A stretch of DNA of 64,000 nt from Caballeronia jiangsuensis (GCA_000648925.1 JFHF01000002.1:310001-374000); one strand, 5' to 3'. Positions 37,501-46,448 are shown, numbered from the stretch's first letter. The notes: generated from the sequence alone by a model not told the origin. Program-made: numbers and translations.

Positions 37501-37520
37501 TTGGTGAATCGATTCACGAA
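37501..37520. promoter_or_regulatory. Second LacI-type operator upstream of the ABC operon
   Basis: TTGGTGAATCGATTCACGAA contains the 14-bp perfect palindrome GTGAATCGATTCAC at 37504-37517. Its centre is 132 bp from the centre of the operator at 37369. Such spacing would allow looping by a tetrameric repressor, which is inference. Confidence 0.8.
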
Positions 37521-37569
37521 AGATCGCCGATTTGACGCACGCTGTCAAATCGGGTTGACCCTGATAGCC

Positions 37570-38685
37570 TCAGCCGGGCTGAACGGTCCGCGCCCGGCGA
37601 CGACCCGGCGTGGCGGCCGCGGCAGGCGGCGCGGCGCACGATTCGCGGATGATCATGCGCATCGGATGCCGTGACCGTCGGATGCCCGGCGGCGCGGTGC
37701 CGTCGAGCAGTTGCAACATGAGATCCGCCGCTTCCCTGCCGATGTCGCGCGGCTCCTGCGTCACGACGGTCAGCGCCGGCGCGCAGAGGCTCGCGTATTG
37801 ATGATCCCCGACCGACACGACCGAGAAATCGCGCGGCACGTTCAGGCCGAGATCGCGCGCGGTCTGCAGCACCAGCGCGGCGTCGTTGAGCGGAGCGACC
37901 ATCGCGGTCGGCCGCGACGGTCCCGCGAGCAGCGCGTGACAGGCGGCTTCGTCGAAGGCGTCGGTGCGCCGGATGAGCGCGGGATCCACTGCGATCCCGG
38001 CGGCTTCGCACTCGACGGTGTACCCGCGCACCATCTCCCGTCCGACCCATGTGTGTTCGTGGCCCGCAACCAGCCCGATCCGCCTGTGTCCGAGCGACGC
38101 CAGATAACGCACGGCCTGACGGCATCCGTCGGCGTGATCGGTCAGCACGGAATGGAACTGGCCTTGCGCATCGCGCTCCCACAGCACGACGGGCATGTTC
38201 AGCGTATGGAGGATGTTGTAGTACGAGGGCGTCTCGTCATCGGAGATCACGCCGATCAGGCCGTCGAGGCGACGCTGGCGCAGGCTTTCGAGAAACGCGC
38301 GCTCGCGCTCCAGGTCGTAATGCGAATTGGCGATGAGAATCTCGTAGCCGCGCTCGCGCAAACGCGTTTCGGCGGCGCTGACCATCTGCGCCGCCGTATG
38401 CTGTGCGATATCCGAGATCAGGCATGCGATCGCCTTCGAGCTCCCGCTGCGCATGCTGCGCGCCACCGCATTCGGCACGAAATTCAGCCGCGCGACCGCT
38501 CTCGTCACGGCCTCGCGGATTTCCGGAGCGACGTTGTCGCGCCCGTTGAGTACGCGCGATACCGAGCCCACGGAGACCTTGGCGAGACGCGCGACATCCT
38601 GCACGGTTGGCGATCCTTGCGGCGACTTGCGGCTGCGCGTGGAAGGCGGTGCGGACTCTGGTGGTTTCAACTTCGGCATAGGCAC
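37570..38685 (-). CDS. LacI-family regulator of the hydantoinase/porin/transporter regulon
   Basis: 371 aa. An N-terminal LacI HTH (about 27-50; TVQDVARLAKVSVGSVSRVL with the hinge NAVARSMRSGSS) is followed by a periplasmic-binding-like effector domain (about 82-350). An Ala/Arg-rich C-terminal tail follows. It lies at the end of the module on the same strand. The palindrome TGAATCGATTCA, with the CG centre expected for LacI-family operators, occurs before hyuA, the porin gene and the transporter operon. A half-site GTGAATCGAT lies 35 bp before this gene, suggesting autoregulation. The effector is likely the transported compound or its product. LacI regulators usually sense sugars or purines, so this pairing is unusual. 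Confidence 0.9.
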   Translation of the reverse strand: MPMPKLKPPESAPPSTRSRKSPQGSPTVQDVARLAKVSVGSVSRVLNGRDNVAPEIREAVTRAVARLNFVPNAVARSMRSGSSKAIACLISDIAQHTAAQMVSAAETRLRERGYEILIANSHYDLERERAFLESLRQRRLDGLIGVISDDETPSYYNILHTLNMPVVLWERDAQGQFHSVLTDHADGCRQAVRYLASLGHRRIGLVAGHEHTWVGREMVRGYTVECEAAGIAVDPALIRRTDAFDEAACHALLAGPSRPTAMVAPLNDAALVLQTARDLGLNVPRDFSVVSVGDHQYASLCAPALTVVTQEPRDIGREAADLMLQLLDGTAPPGIRRSRHPMRMIIRESCAAPPAAAATPGRRRARTVQPG

Positions 38686-38720
38686 TGATCGGTGTCGACG
38701 AAAGTTTTGAATCGCGCTTG

Positions 38721-38730
38721 GTGAATCGAT
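38721..38730. promoter_or_regulatory. LacI operator half-site upstream of lacI-family gene
   Basis: TTGGTGAATCGAT at 38718-38730 matches the left half of the operator at 37501 exactly, but the right half has degenerated (ATATTGC). It is a possible weak autoregulatory site in the 254-bp gap between the divergent lacI-type and marR genes. Confidence 0.5.
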
Positions 38731-38864
38731 ATATTGCGATTATAAGCACTCTGCTGCGCTTCTTCGGAATGAACGCGCGAGTATTCGCGAGCGTCGCCTT
38801 CGCCAACCTCGGATCATTTTCAGCGCGCACGTCCGGCCCATGCCCACCCCGTCTTTACTATACG

Positions 38865-38886
38865 TGGACATGCACATATCATGATG
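38865..38886. promoter_or_regulatory. Motif shared by the marR and maoC promoters (copy 1)
   Basis: This 22-bp stretch (TGGACATGCACATATCATGATG, given here by position) matches 46495-46516 at 17 of 22 bases. It lies 54 bp upstream of the marR ATG. Shared dyad-like sequence before a regulator and an unlinked gene suggests that the MarR protein binds both. Confidence 0.5.
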
Positions 38887-38939
38887 AATCGCGACACCAT
38901 GGCAAGCATGACATCGACTTCAAACGAAACGAACGCAAG

Positions 38940-39422
38940 ATGGCATCGAGAAAGGAACGCGTAGAAAACATCGACGGAACCTGCACCTGTCTCGCGGCAC
39001 GTCAGGCCGCGCGATATCTCACGGCAGCATACGATCAGGCTCTAAGCCCGTCGAACCTCCGGTCGACTCAATTCTCGATCCTGTACAGGCTCGCCCGCAA
39101 TGGACCGCTCACCATCGGCGAGCTTGCGGAGTCGATGGCGATGGACCGCACCACCCTGTCGGCAAACCTGAAGCCGCTCGATCGTGACGGGCTGCTCGAA
39201 ATGGTGCCTGGCGAAGATCGGCGCGTAAGAAAGGTGGTTATCACGAGCGCAGGGTTATCGCGTTATCGGATGGCGTTTCCGCTGTGGCAAGCGGTTCAGC
39301 GGGAGTTCGAAGACAGCTTCGGACAAAAGCGCGCCGAGGCATTGCGCAATTCATTGCGCAGTGTGCTGGAGAGCGGTTTCAGTCCGTGGTCGGAGGGCGA
39401 AGCGGCGTCGTCAGGTGAGTAG
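38940..39422 (+). CDS. MarR-family transcriptional regulator
   Basis: 160 aa. The winged-helix domain covers about 40-125 (LTIGELAESMAMDRTTLSAN with recognition helix, then the wing EMVPGEDRRVRKVVI). The N-terminal ENIDGTCTCLAARQAARYLT is typical of a subgroup that often controls aromatic or CoA-linked catabolism. A longer frame from 38718 contains no domain and spans the promoter motif, so the ATG at 38940 is chosen. It is divergent from the LacI-type gene and convergent with the porin gene. The promoter motif at 38865 suggests autoregulation. Confidence 0.85.
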   Translation: MASRKERVENIDGTCTCLAARQAARYLTAAYDQALSPSNLRSTQFSILYRLARNGPLTIGELAESMAMDRTTLSANLKPLDRDGLLEMVPGEDRRVRKVVITSAGLSRYRMAFPLWQAVQREFEDSFGQKRAEALRNSLRSVLESGFSPWSEGEAASSGE

Positions 39423-39487
39423 TCAGCGCCCGCGGCACGGTATCGACCGATGCAATTGCAGTCCGGCCACAGACTCTTGTAGTGCGT

Positions 39488-40675
39488 TCAAAACCTGTGT
39501 CGTACACCGGCCGTCGTCGCAATCTGATACCGCGAGTTCGTGCCGCTCGGTCCGCCGACATTCACGATCGCGGCGGTCAGGGCGCCGTTCAACGCCTTCT
39601 GATACACGACAGCACCGTAGACATCCGTGCGCTTGCTCAGCGAATAGATCAGACCGGCGTTGAACTGCAGCCAGTGCGGATGCGGCCCGTCGCTGATATT
39701 GGCGATCGAGGACGCGCCCCCGACGTCCCCGACGCTGTATATCGCCGCGATGCCCGCTACCAGCGCCGGCGTGAAGCGGTATCGCGCGTTGGCCTCGTAG
39801 TTGGACATCGTAAAGCTCGTGTGATCCGCATAGCTCAGGTGCGCGTATGTATAGGCGCCGCCCAGCGTGAACGCGCCGAGCGCATAGGCAGCGCCCACCG
39901 CCGTCACTTCGTGCGATGTCACCGGCCGCGTATAAAAGATGGCCGTGGGATTCGAATAGTCCCCGACCACCGCGCCCGATGTATTGCTGCCATCCGTTCC
40001 GCCCGCCGACGGGTTGCTCAGATGAAAATGCCCGACGCCGAACGAGAATGCATCGTGCGTATAGCTGCCGCCGACACTCCAGGCGCGATTGTTCGCGAAG
40101 CCCGTCCCGCCCGGCCCCGCGGCCTGATTGCTGAACGCGTATAGACCGCCCAGCGTGATGCCCCACAGCGTCGCGCTTTGATACTTGACCGCGTTGTTGA
40201 TGCGAAACGTGGTGTAGAGATTGTCGATATCGCCGACATGCGCGCCATATTGCGTGCCCCACTGCCGCGCGGACACGAACGGGCCTACGAAGTCCACGAC
40301 GGATTCGTATTGACGCCCGAAGGTGACCGTGCCCAGTTGCCTGTTGCCGAGGCCGACGTAGGCCTGACGCCCGAAGAGACGCGAGCCTTGCAGCATCGTG
40401 CCGTTCGCGACGCTGAAGCCGTTCTCCAGCACGAAGACCGCGGTGTTCCCGCCGCCCAGTTCCTCGACGCCGCGCAAGCCCCAGCGCGATGGCACGCCGA
40501 CGCCGCTCGTCTCCTGAATCTTGCGTCCGCCGACAGCGCCGGCCTTCGGCGCGACATTGTTGGCGTAGCTGATGCCCGCGTCGACGAGTCCGTAGAGCGT
40601 GACGCTGCTTTGAGCGAACGCGGTCATCGGCGTCAGCACGACGAGTGCGCCCGCCAGCCGCATGGACTTTTTCAT
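39488..40675 (-). CDS. Outer-membrane porin (Gram-negative porin family), last gene of CoA operon
   Basis: 395 aa. A signal peptide (MRLAGALVVLTPMTAFAQ, cleavage near residue 19) precedes SSVTLYGLVDAGISYANNV and the constriction-loop region VGLGNRQLGTVTFGRQYESV. It ends in RHRF with the terminal Phe. GGAG lies 7 bases before the ATG at 40675, favouring it over an ATG 12 bases upstream. It follows the MFS permease gene on the same strand and is probably the outer-membrane partner for uptake of the acid catabolised by this operon. Confidence 0.92.
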   Translation of the reverse strand: MKKSMRLAGALVVLTPMTAFAQSSVTLYGLVDAGISYANNVAPKAGAVGGRKIQETSGVGVPSRWGLRGVEELGGGNTAVFVLENGFSVANGTMLQGSRLFGRQAYVGLGNRQLGTVTFGRQYESVVDFVGPFVSARQWGTQYGAHVGDIDNLYTTFRINNAVKYQSATLWGITLGGLYAFSNQAAGPGGTGFANNRAWSVGGSYTHDAFSFGVGHFHLSNPSAGGTDGSNTSGAVVGDYSNPTAIFYTRPVTSHEVTAVGAAYALGAFTLGGAYTYAHLSYADHTSFTMSNYEANARYRFTPALVAGIAAIYSVGDVGGASSIANISDGPHPHWLQFNAGLIYSLSKRTDVYGAVVYQKALNGALTAAIVNVGGPSGTNSRYQIATTAGVRHRF

Positions 40676-40750
40676 TCCGATCTCCATTGATTCGTATGTC
40701 TAATTATTTTTCATCGAGTCGTTCCTTCGACGAACGACCTTGCCGATGAA

Positions 40751-42115
40751 TCAGGCGGGTTCGTGTCCGCGCGTCGCGGTGCGCGTGTTCCCTCTGCGGG
40801 CGGCAATCGGCACGCCGGCAACGAGGACGATCGCGGCAAGCGACTGAACCACGGCGGCGGTCACGAATCCGCTCGTATAGCTGCCGGACACGTCGCGTAC
40901 ATAGCCCGTGAGCCAGGGCGTCAGGAAGCCAGCGAGATTCGCGACCGAGCTGATGAAAGGCACGCCGAGCGTCATCGCGTTGCCGTGCAGGTAGCGTCCC
41001 GGAATCTGCCAGAACAGCGAGATGCCCGCGCCTGTGCCGGCGAGCCCGAGTACCAGCGTGGCGAACGTGACCGACCGGCTGCTATGCCACACGAAAACGA
41101 GCACCAGCAGACTCGCGACGCTGATCAGCGACGCGATCGCGCAATATCCCCGGACATCGCGGTAACGGCTGGCGAACGTCGAGAGCGCGATGTTGCCGAG
41201 CGCGCCGAGCACGCAGATCGCAGCGATCGCATTGCCGATCGCTCTGTAGCCGCCGAAGCCCGCTTCGTGAAGGATCGTCGGAATGAAAAAGCTGAGCGCC
41301 GAGTTCGCCGTCAGGATGCAGAAGTACGCGGCGGACAGCATCCACACGAGCGGATTCGCGAGCAACGAGCCAGCCCGATCGGTAGCCGGAGGCGCGTCGC
41401 CACGATCGCGTTCGAGGTCGGCCTGCACGAGACGCCGTTGCAGCGGCGACAGCCAGCGCGCACTGCCCGGTCCATCCGTCAGCACGGCGAACGCGATGCA
41501 TCCCATCAGCACCGTGGGCACCGCCTGGAGCAGGAACATCCATCGCCAGCCGGCGATGTCGAAAAGACCGCTCATGTGCTCCAGCACGAAGCCGCCGGTC
41601 AGGCCGACCGCCACGGTCGAACAGATCGCCGCGGAATGGAAGATGCTGAAGTTGCGCGTGCGCCGCTTCGACGGGAACCACTGATTCATGTACAGAATCA
41701 CGCCCGGATAGAAGCCCGCTTCGAACGCGCCGAGCAGAAAACGCAGCACATAGAACGTGGCCGTGTTGTGAACGAACATCATCGCGACGCTGGTCACGCC
41801 CCAGCCAAGCGCGATCGCCGATATGGTCGTGCGTGCGCCGACGCGTTGCTGGATCATCGAGCTCGGCACGCCGAACACCACGTAGCCGAGAAAGAACAAA
41901 CCCGCGCCGAGGCCGTACACGGTTTCACTGAAGCGCAGGTCCGACAGCATCTGCAGCTTCGCAAAGGCGACGTTCGCGCGATCGACCCACGCGAGCAGCC
42001 ATAGCACGAAGAGAATGGGCATGATGCGCCATTCCGTGGCGCGATAAGCATCGCGCAAAGCCCGGTCCGCATCCTTGCCGGCGAGCGGCGCGTCTGTTTC
42101 GAATACCGCGTTCAT
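40751..42115 (-). CDS. MFS transporter, anion:cation symporter family
   Basis: 454 aa with about 12 membrane helices and a hydrophilic N-terminus. The family signature after helix 1 (WVDRANVAFAKLQML) and GVILYMNQWFPSKRRTR between helices 4 and 5 match the ACS family that takes up organic anions (for example 4-hydroxyphenylacetate, phthalate or tartrate). AGGAGAC lies 7 bases before the ATG at 42115. It follows the fumarylacetoacetase-like gene by 46 bp. It should import the carboxylic acid degraded by the CoA genes of the operon. Confidence 0.9.
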   Translation of the reverse strand: MNAVFETDAPLAGKDADRALRDAYRATEWRIMPILFVLWLLAWVDRANVAFAKLQMLSDLRFSETVYGLGAGLFFLGYVVFGVPSSMIQQRVGARTTISAIALGWGVTSVAMMFVHNTATFYVLRFLLGAFEAGFYPGVILYMNQWFPSKRRTRNFSIFHSAAICSTVAVGLTGGFVLEHMSGLFDIAGWRWMFLLQAVPTVLMGCIAFAVLTDGPGSARWLSPLQRRLVQADLERDRGDAPPATDRAGSLLANPLVWMLSAAYFCILTANSALSFFIPTILHEAGFGGYRAIGNAIAAICVLGALGNIALSTFASRYRDVRGYCAIASLISVASLLVLVFVWHSSRSVTFATLVLGLAGTGAGISLFWQIPGRYLHGNAMTLGVPFISSVANLAGFLTPWLTGYVRDVSGSYTSGFVTAAVVQSLAAIVLVAGVPIAARRGNTRTATRGHEPA

Positions 42116-42161
42116 CGATTTGTCTCCTGATTTGCAGGGCCGTCTCGTCATCCGGAGACGG

Positions 42162-43478
42162 TCAATCCCATTTCGCCGGCAGCACTTCCGCGCGGTTCTC
42201 GCCGAAGCCGATGCGCGCGTAACCGGGACGCTCGCACCATCCGCTCATCACGACGGTATCGCCGTCTTCGAGGAATGCGCGCGTCTCGCCGGTCGGCAGG
42301 CGTATCGGCGCGTGGCCTGCCTGCGTCAGTTCGATCAGCGCGCCTGCCTCTTCGCGCGATGGACCCGATATCGTTCCGCTTCCGAGCAGATCGCCGCTGC
42401 GCAGATTGCAGCCCGCGATGGTGTGATGCGCGACCATCTGCGCGAGCGTCCAGTATTGGTGACGGAAGCTCGTGCGCGAGAGGCGCGTCGGCGGCAGCGC
42501 GTCTCGGCGATGCATCGCGGTTTCGAGCGAGACGTCCAGCCGGATATCGATCGCGCCGCTTTCTCCAAGCGCCGGCGCCGACAGATACGCAAGCGGCTGC
42601 GGATCGTCGGCCGGTCGCGTCCAGGCGGTGCGATACGGCGCGAGCGCGTCCATCGTGACGATCCACGACGATAAGGTCGTCGCGAAACTCTTCGCGAGAA
42701 ATGGTCCGAGCGGTGTGGATTCCCACGCCTGAATATCGCGCGCGGACCAGTCGTTGAGCAGACACAGGCCGAACACGTGATCCTCGGCCGACGCCACGGA
42801 AATACGCTCGCCCTGCCCGTTGCCGACGCCGATGACGATGCCCAGTTCCAGCTCGTAGTCGAGCCGCGTGGACGGCCCGACATCCGGCACGCGCGCACCG
42901 GCGGCCATGCGTTGGCCGCAGGGCCGTCGAACGTTCTGCCCGGAAAGCCCGATGCTCGACACGCGCCCGTGATACGCAACGGGCATCCACTGAAAATTCG
43001 GCGATACCGCGCCGTCCGGACGCAGCAGCTTCACGATGTTGCGCGCGTGATCGATCGACGTATAGAAGTCCGTGTAATCGCCGATATGCGCGGGGATGCC
43101 GTGTTCCACGCCGGCTTGCGGCACAAGGCAGTCTTGGCCGGTACGAGCGCCTTCGCCGCGCGCGTCGAACAGCGCGAAAAGCGCATGGCGAAGCGCACGC
43201 CACGCGCTTGGGCCCATGTCGAAGAACGCGTTCAGCGCCGGCTGCGCGCAGGCTTGCGCGGCATCGGCCGCAAGTCCCGAGAACGCGCCCGCTTCGCTCA
43301 ACGCGCCGAGGTCGATCACCTGATCGCCCAGCGCGACGCCGCCGCGAAACGCCTCGTTCGTCCCCGCGCGCCGGAAGACGCCGAACGGCAGGTTCTGCAA
43401 TGGAAAAGGCGTGGCCGCGTCGTTGGCCGAGGCGAGCCAGCTTCTCGCATCGATGTCGTGAGTATGATCAGACTTCAT
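42162..43478 (-). CDS. Fumarylacetoacetase-family hydrolase (FahA-like)
   Basis: 438 aa. It has an N-terminal FAH_N domain, then the catalytic domain from about residue 125. The metal and catalytic residues of fumarylacetoacetase are visible: IGDYTDFYTSIDHARN, VAYHGRVSSI, YELELGIVIG and LNDWSARDIQAWE, plus GCNLRSGDLLGSGTISGP. It hydrolyses a C-C bond in a 3,5-dioxo acid (fumarylacetoacetate in tyrosine breakdown). Here it overlaps a CoA-transferase gene by 11 bp, with no homogentisate dioxygenase or maleylacetoacetate isomerase nearby. A different acylpyruvate or acylacetoacetate substrate is therefore likely. A GTG at 43487 is an alternative start. Confidence 0.85.
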   Translation of the reverse strand: MKSDHTHDIDARSWLASANDAATPFPLQNLPFGVFRRAGTNEAFRGGVALGDQVIDLGALSEAGAFSGLAADAAQACAQPALNAFFDMGPSAWRALRHALFALFDARGEGARTGQDCLVPQAGVEHGIPAHIGDYTDFYTSIDHARNIVKLLRPDGAVSPNFQWMPVAYHGRVSSIGLSGQNVRRPCGQRMAAGARVPDVGPSTRLDYELELGIVIGVGNGQGERISVASAEDHVFGLCLLNDWSARDIQAWESTPLGPFLAKSFATTLSSWIVTMDALAPYRTAWTRPADDPQPLAYLSAPALGESGAIDIRLDVSLETAMHRRDALPPTRLSRTSFRHQYWTLAQMVAHHTIAGCNLRSGDLLGSGTISGPSREEAGALIELTQAGHAPIRLPTGETRAFLEDGDTVVMSGWCERPGYARIGFGENRAEVLPAKWD

Positions 43479-44703
43479 CGAAATCACCGCGCAGGCTCTT
43501 GCGGCTCAGCAGGATCTTGCGCTGCCTGAGTTCGTGGATCATCGCCGGGTCGACGTTGCGCTCCATGAGCAGCTCGATGTTGTGCTCGCCCTGGAACGCC
43601 GGAATGCCTGGCTGCGGCAAGGTCGCGCCGCTGAAGCGCCAGGGCGGCCCAGGCATGCGCATCGTGCCGCCCGTGCGATCGTCGACATTGACGATCGCGC
43701 CCCAGTCGGCGGCCCACTCGGACTCGGCCAGCTCGCGCGTGCTGCGCACCACGCCGATCGCCAGTCCCTGCTCGCTGACCTGCGCCTGAAGTTCGTCGAG
43801 ATCGTTGAAAGTGAGAATCCACGCGCGCACTTCGGCGAGCAGCACTTCGAGGTTCTGACGGCGCAGCGTTGCGCTCGCGAAGCGCGGATCGCCCAAGAGA
43901 TCCGTGCGACGCATCATCGAGCAGAAACGCACGAACATCGGCGAATAGATCGGGCTTGCCGCGATCGTCACCTGACGTCCGTCGGGCAGCGTGAAGATAT
44001 GCGATTCCGGCGCGCTGAGCGCAGGCGGCTCGCCGTTCGTGTCGACGCCCGCGAGTTGCGCGCCGGCGCGCTCGTTGACGGCGAGCATGGTCGCGGCCAT
44101 CGACACGTCGACATGCTGCCCTTCGCCAGTGCGGTCGCGCTGCGCGAGCGCGGCGAGCACGGCGATCGCGCCATGCAGACCGGTGTAGACGTCCGCGTGG
44201 CTGCATGCGTCGTTCATGAGTGCGTCGGGCGCATGGCCGTAGTGCTCGCGCAGGATGTCGGTGAGGCCGGTTTCCGCCTGCACCGTCGGCGCGAACGCCG
44301 GCCGGTTGCGCCACGGGCCCGATTGCCCGTAGCCGCTCATCGACACATAGACGACGGCCGGATTGAACTCGCGCACTTGCTCGTAGCCCAGCCCGAAGCG
44401 CGCCAGCGTGCCAGGCCGGAAGTTTTCGACGATGACATCCGCTTCGCGGCACAGGTCGATCACGATCGCGCGCGCTTCGGGCCAGTTGAGATCGAGGCTG
44501 AGGTTGCGCTTGCCCGCGTTCTGCTGCGCGTAATAGACCGACATCGTGCCGATGTGCGGCACGCCGCCGCGTCCCGAATCGCCGCCGGGCGGCTCGATCT
44601 TGGTGACTTCGGCGCCCAGGTCGCGCAGCGTCTTGGTGCACAGCGGGCCCGCGAGAACACGCGTGAAGTCGATGACCTTCAATCCGTCGAGAGGCGCGAC
44701 CAT
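43468..44703 (-). CDS. CaiB/BaiF family (type III) CoA transferase
   Basis: 411 aa. Family motifs are LDGLKVIDFTRVLAGPLC at the N-terminus, KIEPPGGDSGR, and ADVIVENFRPGTLARFGLGY (about 85-105). The catalytic Asp in this family lies in the MNDACSHADVYTGL region (about 165). It moves CoA between carboxylic acids (acyl-CoA plus acid), activating the imported acid. Its ATG follows the enoyl-CoA hydratase stop after one base (TGATATG), so the two are coupled. It overlaps the FAH-like gene by 11 bp. Confidence 0.92.
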   Translation of the reverse strand: MVAPLDGLKVIDFTRVLAGPLCTKTLRDLGAEVTKIEPPGGDSGRGGVPHIGTMSVYYAQQNAGKRNLSLDLNWPEARAIVIDLCREADVIVENFRPGTLARFGLGYEQVREFNPAVVYVSMSGYGQSGPWRNRPAFAPTVQAETGLTDILREHYGHAPDALMNDACSHADVYTGLHGAIAVLAALAQRDRTGEGQHVDVSMAATMLAVNERAGAQLAGVDTNGEPPALSAPESHIFTLPDGRQVTIAASPIYSPMFVRFCSMMRRTDLLGDPRFASATLRRQNLEVLLAEVRAWILTFNDLDELQAQVSEQGLAIGVVRSTRELAESEWAADWGAIVNVDDRTGGTMRMPGPPWRFSGATLPQPGIPAFQGEHNIELLMERNVDPAMIHELRQRKILLSRKSLRGDFDEV

Positions 44704-44704
44704 A

Positions 44705-45469
44705 TCAGTTCCCCTCGAAGACGGCCGAACCGGGGCCGGTTTTGGCAAACGCGGCGAGTCCGCGCTTTTGATCCGCGCTCGCCCACATCATGTTGTTCAC
44801 GTCGGTCTGCTGCGCGTCCGCGCCCGCGATACCGTGCCGCGCCGACAGATTCGCGAGCGTCTTGATGCCGCGTAGCGCGACGGTTGGGCCGCAAGCCAGT
44901 TGCCGCGCCCACGACATCGATACGGCCGCCAGTTCCGCTTCCGCCGCGACGAGGTTGACGACGCCCCAGCGTTCGAGCGCCGCGGGATCGTGGCGGCGTC
45001 CGAACATCGCCATTTCCTTCGCGCGCGCCGGCCCGACGCGCTGCACGACTCGCTGCACGCCGCCCAGGAGCGGCAGCAGGCCGAGCGAGGCTTCGGCCAT
45101 GCCGAAGAAGGCGGTGTCGGCTGCGACGATCATGTCGCAGGTGAGCGCGAGTTCGAAGCCGCCGCCGAGCGCGCCGCCATGAACCGCGGCAACGGAAGGA
45201 AGCGGCACGTTCTCGAGTGCATCGAGCAGCGCGTCGAGGCTGGCCTGATCGCGCCGACGGCCGCCGTTGGCGAAGCCCGCGACGTCCGCGCCGGCGCAAA
45301 AATGGCGCATGCCGCTGCGCAACAGAATCGACCGGCATCCCGACTCCACCGCCTTGCCGTAGGCAGCGAGCAGATCCTTGAGGAATGCATCCTCGATCAG
45401 ATTATGTGGTGGCTTCGACATCGTGACGACGCCGACCATACCGTCCTTTTCAAACACGACCGTGCTCAT
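44705..45469 (-). CDS. Enoyl-CoA hydratase/isomerase (crotonase family)
   Basis: 254 aa. The crotonase fold is shown by RHFCAGADVAGFANGG (oxyanion loop, about 52-67), VHGGALGGGFELALTCD (about 95-111) and FGMAEASLGLLPLLGG. Glu in FELALTCD and Glu in MAEASLGL sit where the family places its acid/base residues. It should hydrate or isomerise an enoyl-CoA derived from the imported acid. The start at 45469 (MSTVVFEKDG) has GGGAAGAC 4 bases upstream. It is the first gene of the hydratase, CoA transferase, FAH, MFS, porin operon, divergent from the tetR gene. Confidence 0.9.
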   Translation of the reverse strand: MSTVVFEKDGMVGVVTMSKPPHNLIEDAFLKDLLAAYGKAVESGCRSILLRSGMRHFCAGADVAGFANGGRRRDQASLDALLDALENVPLPSVAAVHGGALGGGFELALTCDMIVAADTAFFGMAEASLGLLPLLGGVQRVVQRVGPARAKEMAMFGRRHDPAALERWGVVNLVAAEAELAAVSMSWARQLACGPTVALRGIKTLANLSARHGIAGADAQQTDVNNMMWASADQKRGLAAFAKTGPGSAVFEGN

Positions 45470-45626
45470 TTGTCTTCCCGCATGTGAGTCCGACTTCACG
45501 TCAGACGAACGAAATAAACGATCCCAATTTCCAATAGGATTACGAATGATCGCCTCGCCGATAAAGCACGACATCCGATGAACTGGCGCCGCACCTGCGT
45601 TAACCGGCTCGAACTGGAAGTGATGA

Positions 45627-45637
45627 TAACAGTGTTA
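45627..45637. promoter_or_regulatory. Candidate TetR operator (TAACAGTGTTA)
   Basis: An 11-bp palindrome TAACA-G-TGTTA with flanking GAT/ACT lies in the 283-bp gap between the divergent enoyl-CoA hydratase and tetR genes. A further GTTAAC occurs at 45599-45604. The position suits repression of both promoters. The assignment is positional inference. Confidence 0.5.
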
Positions 45638-45752
45638 ACTTTGAAGAAAATCAGGGTAATCCCGCGATTCCCGCGTGCTTGCCGCACGTTGCCGGCAGCG
45701 AAGCCTCACACCTATAATTCCTTCCCACCTCCAACCGAGATGCCGCCGAATC

Positions 45753-46448
45753 GTGAGCCCGAAACCCTCCGCCGATGTGCCCTACCACCACGGAAACTTG
45801 CGTGAAGCCCTGATCGCCGAAGGCCGGCGCGCGCTCGAGGATGTCGGCGCGCATGAGCTGAGCCTGCGCTACCTCGCCCGCGCGGTCGGCGTTTCAGAAG
45901 CGGCGCCGTCCCGGCACTTCGCCGGCAAGGAAGGATTGCTTGCCGCGATCGCGGCCGACGGCTGGCGGGATCTCGCCGCCATGCGTCGCGCAATCCTCGG
46001 CACCGACGATACCGCGATGACCGTCGCGTATCGCATGCTGCGCGTGTATGTCGAATTCGCGCAGAGCCACAAGGGATTGTTCGATCTGATGGTCGGACCG
46101 CGCATCGTCGCGCGCGACTTGCATCCCGAACTCACGGAGGAAGGCTCGATTTCGTTCAGGCTGTTCGCATCGTCGGTCGAACGGGCCGCGCTCGAAAACG
46201 GCTGGCCCGAAAGCACGCTGACGCTCGTCACGCACGCGGCATGGAGCATCGAACACGGGCTCGCCACGCTCATTCTTTCCGATCGCGTGCCGCGCTCCGA
46301 TCGTCCGGTGGAGATCGATCACATGATTCACTTCTCGATCGGCATGTTCCTGAGCGCGGTCGCGGCGGGCCCCACGCACCTCGAAAACATGCTCGATCAG
46401 CTTCCCGCGATGAACGGCGACACCCGCGCCGCAGCGTCGAAAGCGTGA
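45753..46448 (+). CDS. TetR/AcrR-family regulator (WHG-domain type)
   Basis: 231 aa. The HTH region covers about 10-60 (YHHGNLREALIAEGRRALED, then LSLRYLARAVGVSEAAPSRHF). A helical ligand domain with AWSIEHGLATLILS near the C-terminus is typical of the WHG TetR subgroup. The start is taken as GTG at 45753, which leaves the usual short arm before PYHHGN. The frame extends to 45675, but that part is not family-like. It is divergent from the five-gene CoA/FAH/MFS/porin operon and is its likely repressor, sensing a pathway acid or acyl-CoA. Confidence 0.85.
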   Translation: MSPKPSADVPYHHGNLREALIAEGRRALEDVGAHELSLRYLARAVGVSEAAPSRHFAGKEGLLAAIAADGWRDLAAMRRAILGTDDTAMTVAYRMLRVYVEFAQSHKGLFDLMVGPRIVARDLHPELTEEGSISFRLFASSVERAALENGWPESTLTLVTHAAWSIEHGLATLILSDRVPRSDRPVEIDHMIHFSIGMFLSAVAAGPTHLENMLDQLPAMNGDTRAAASKA

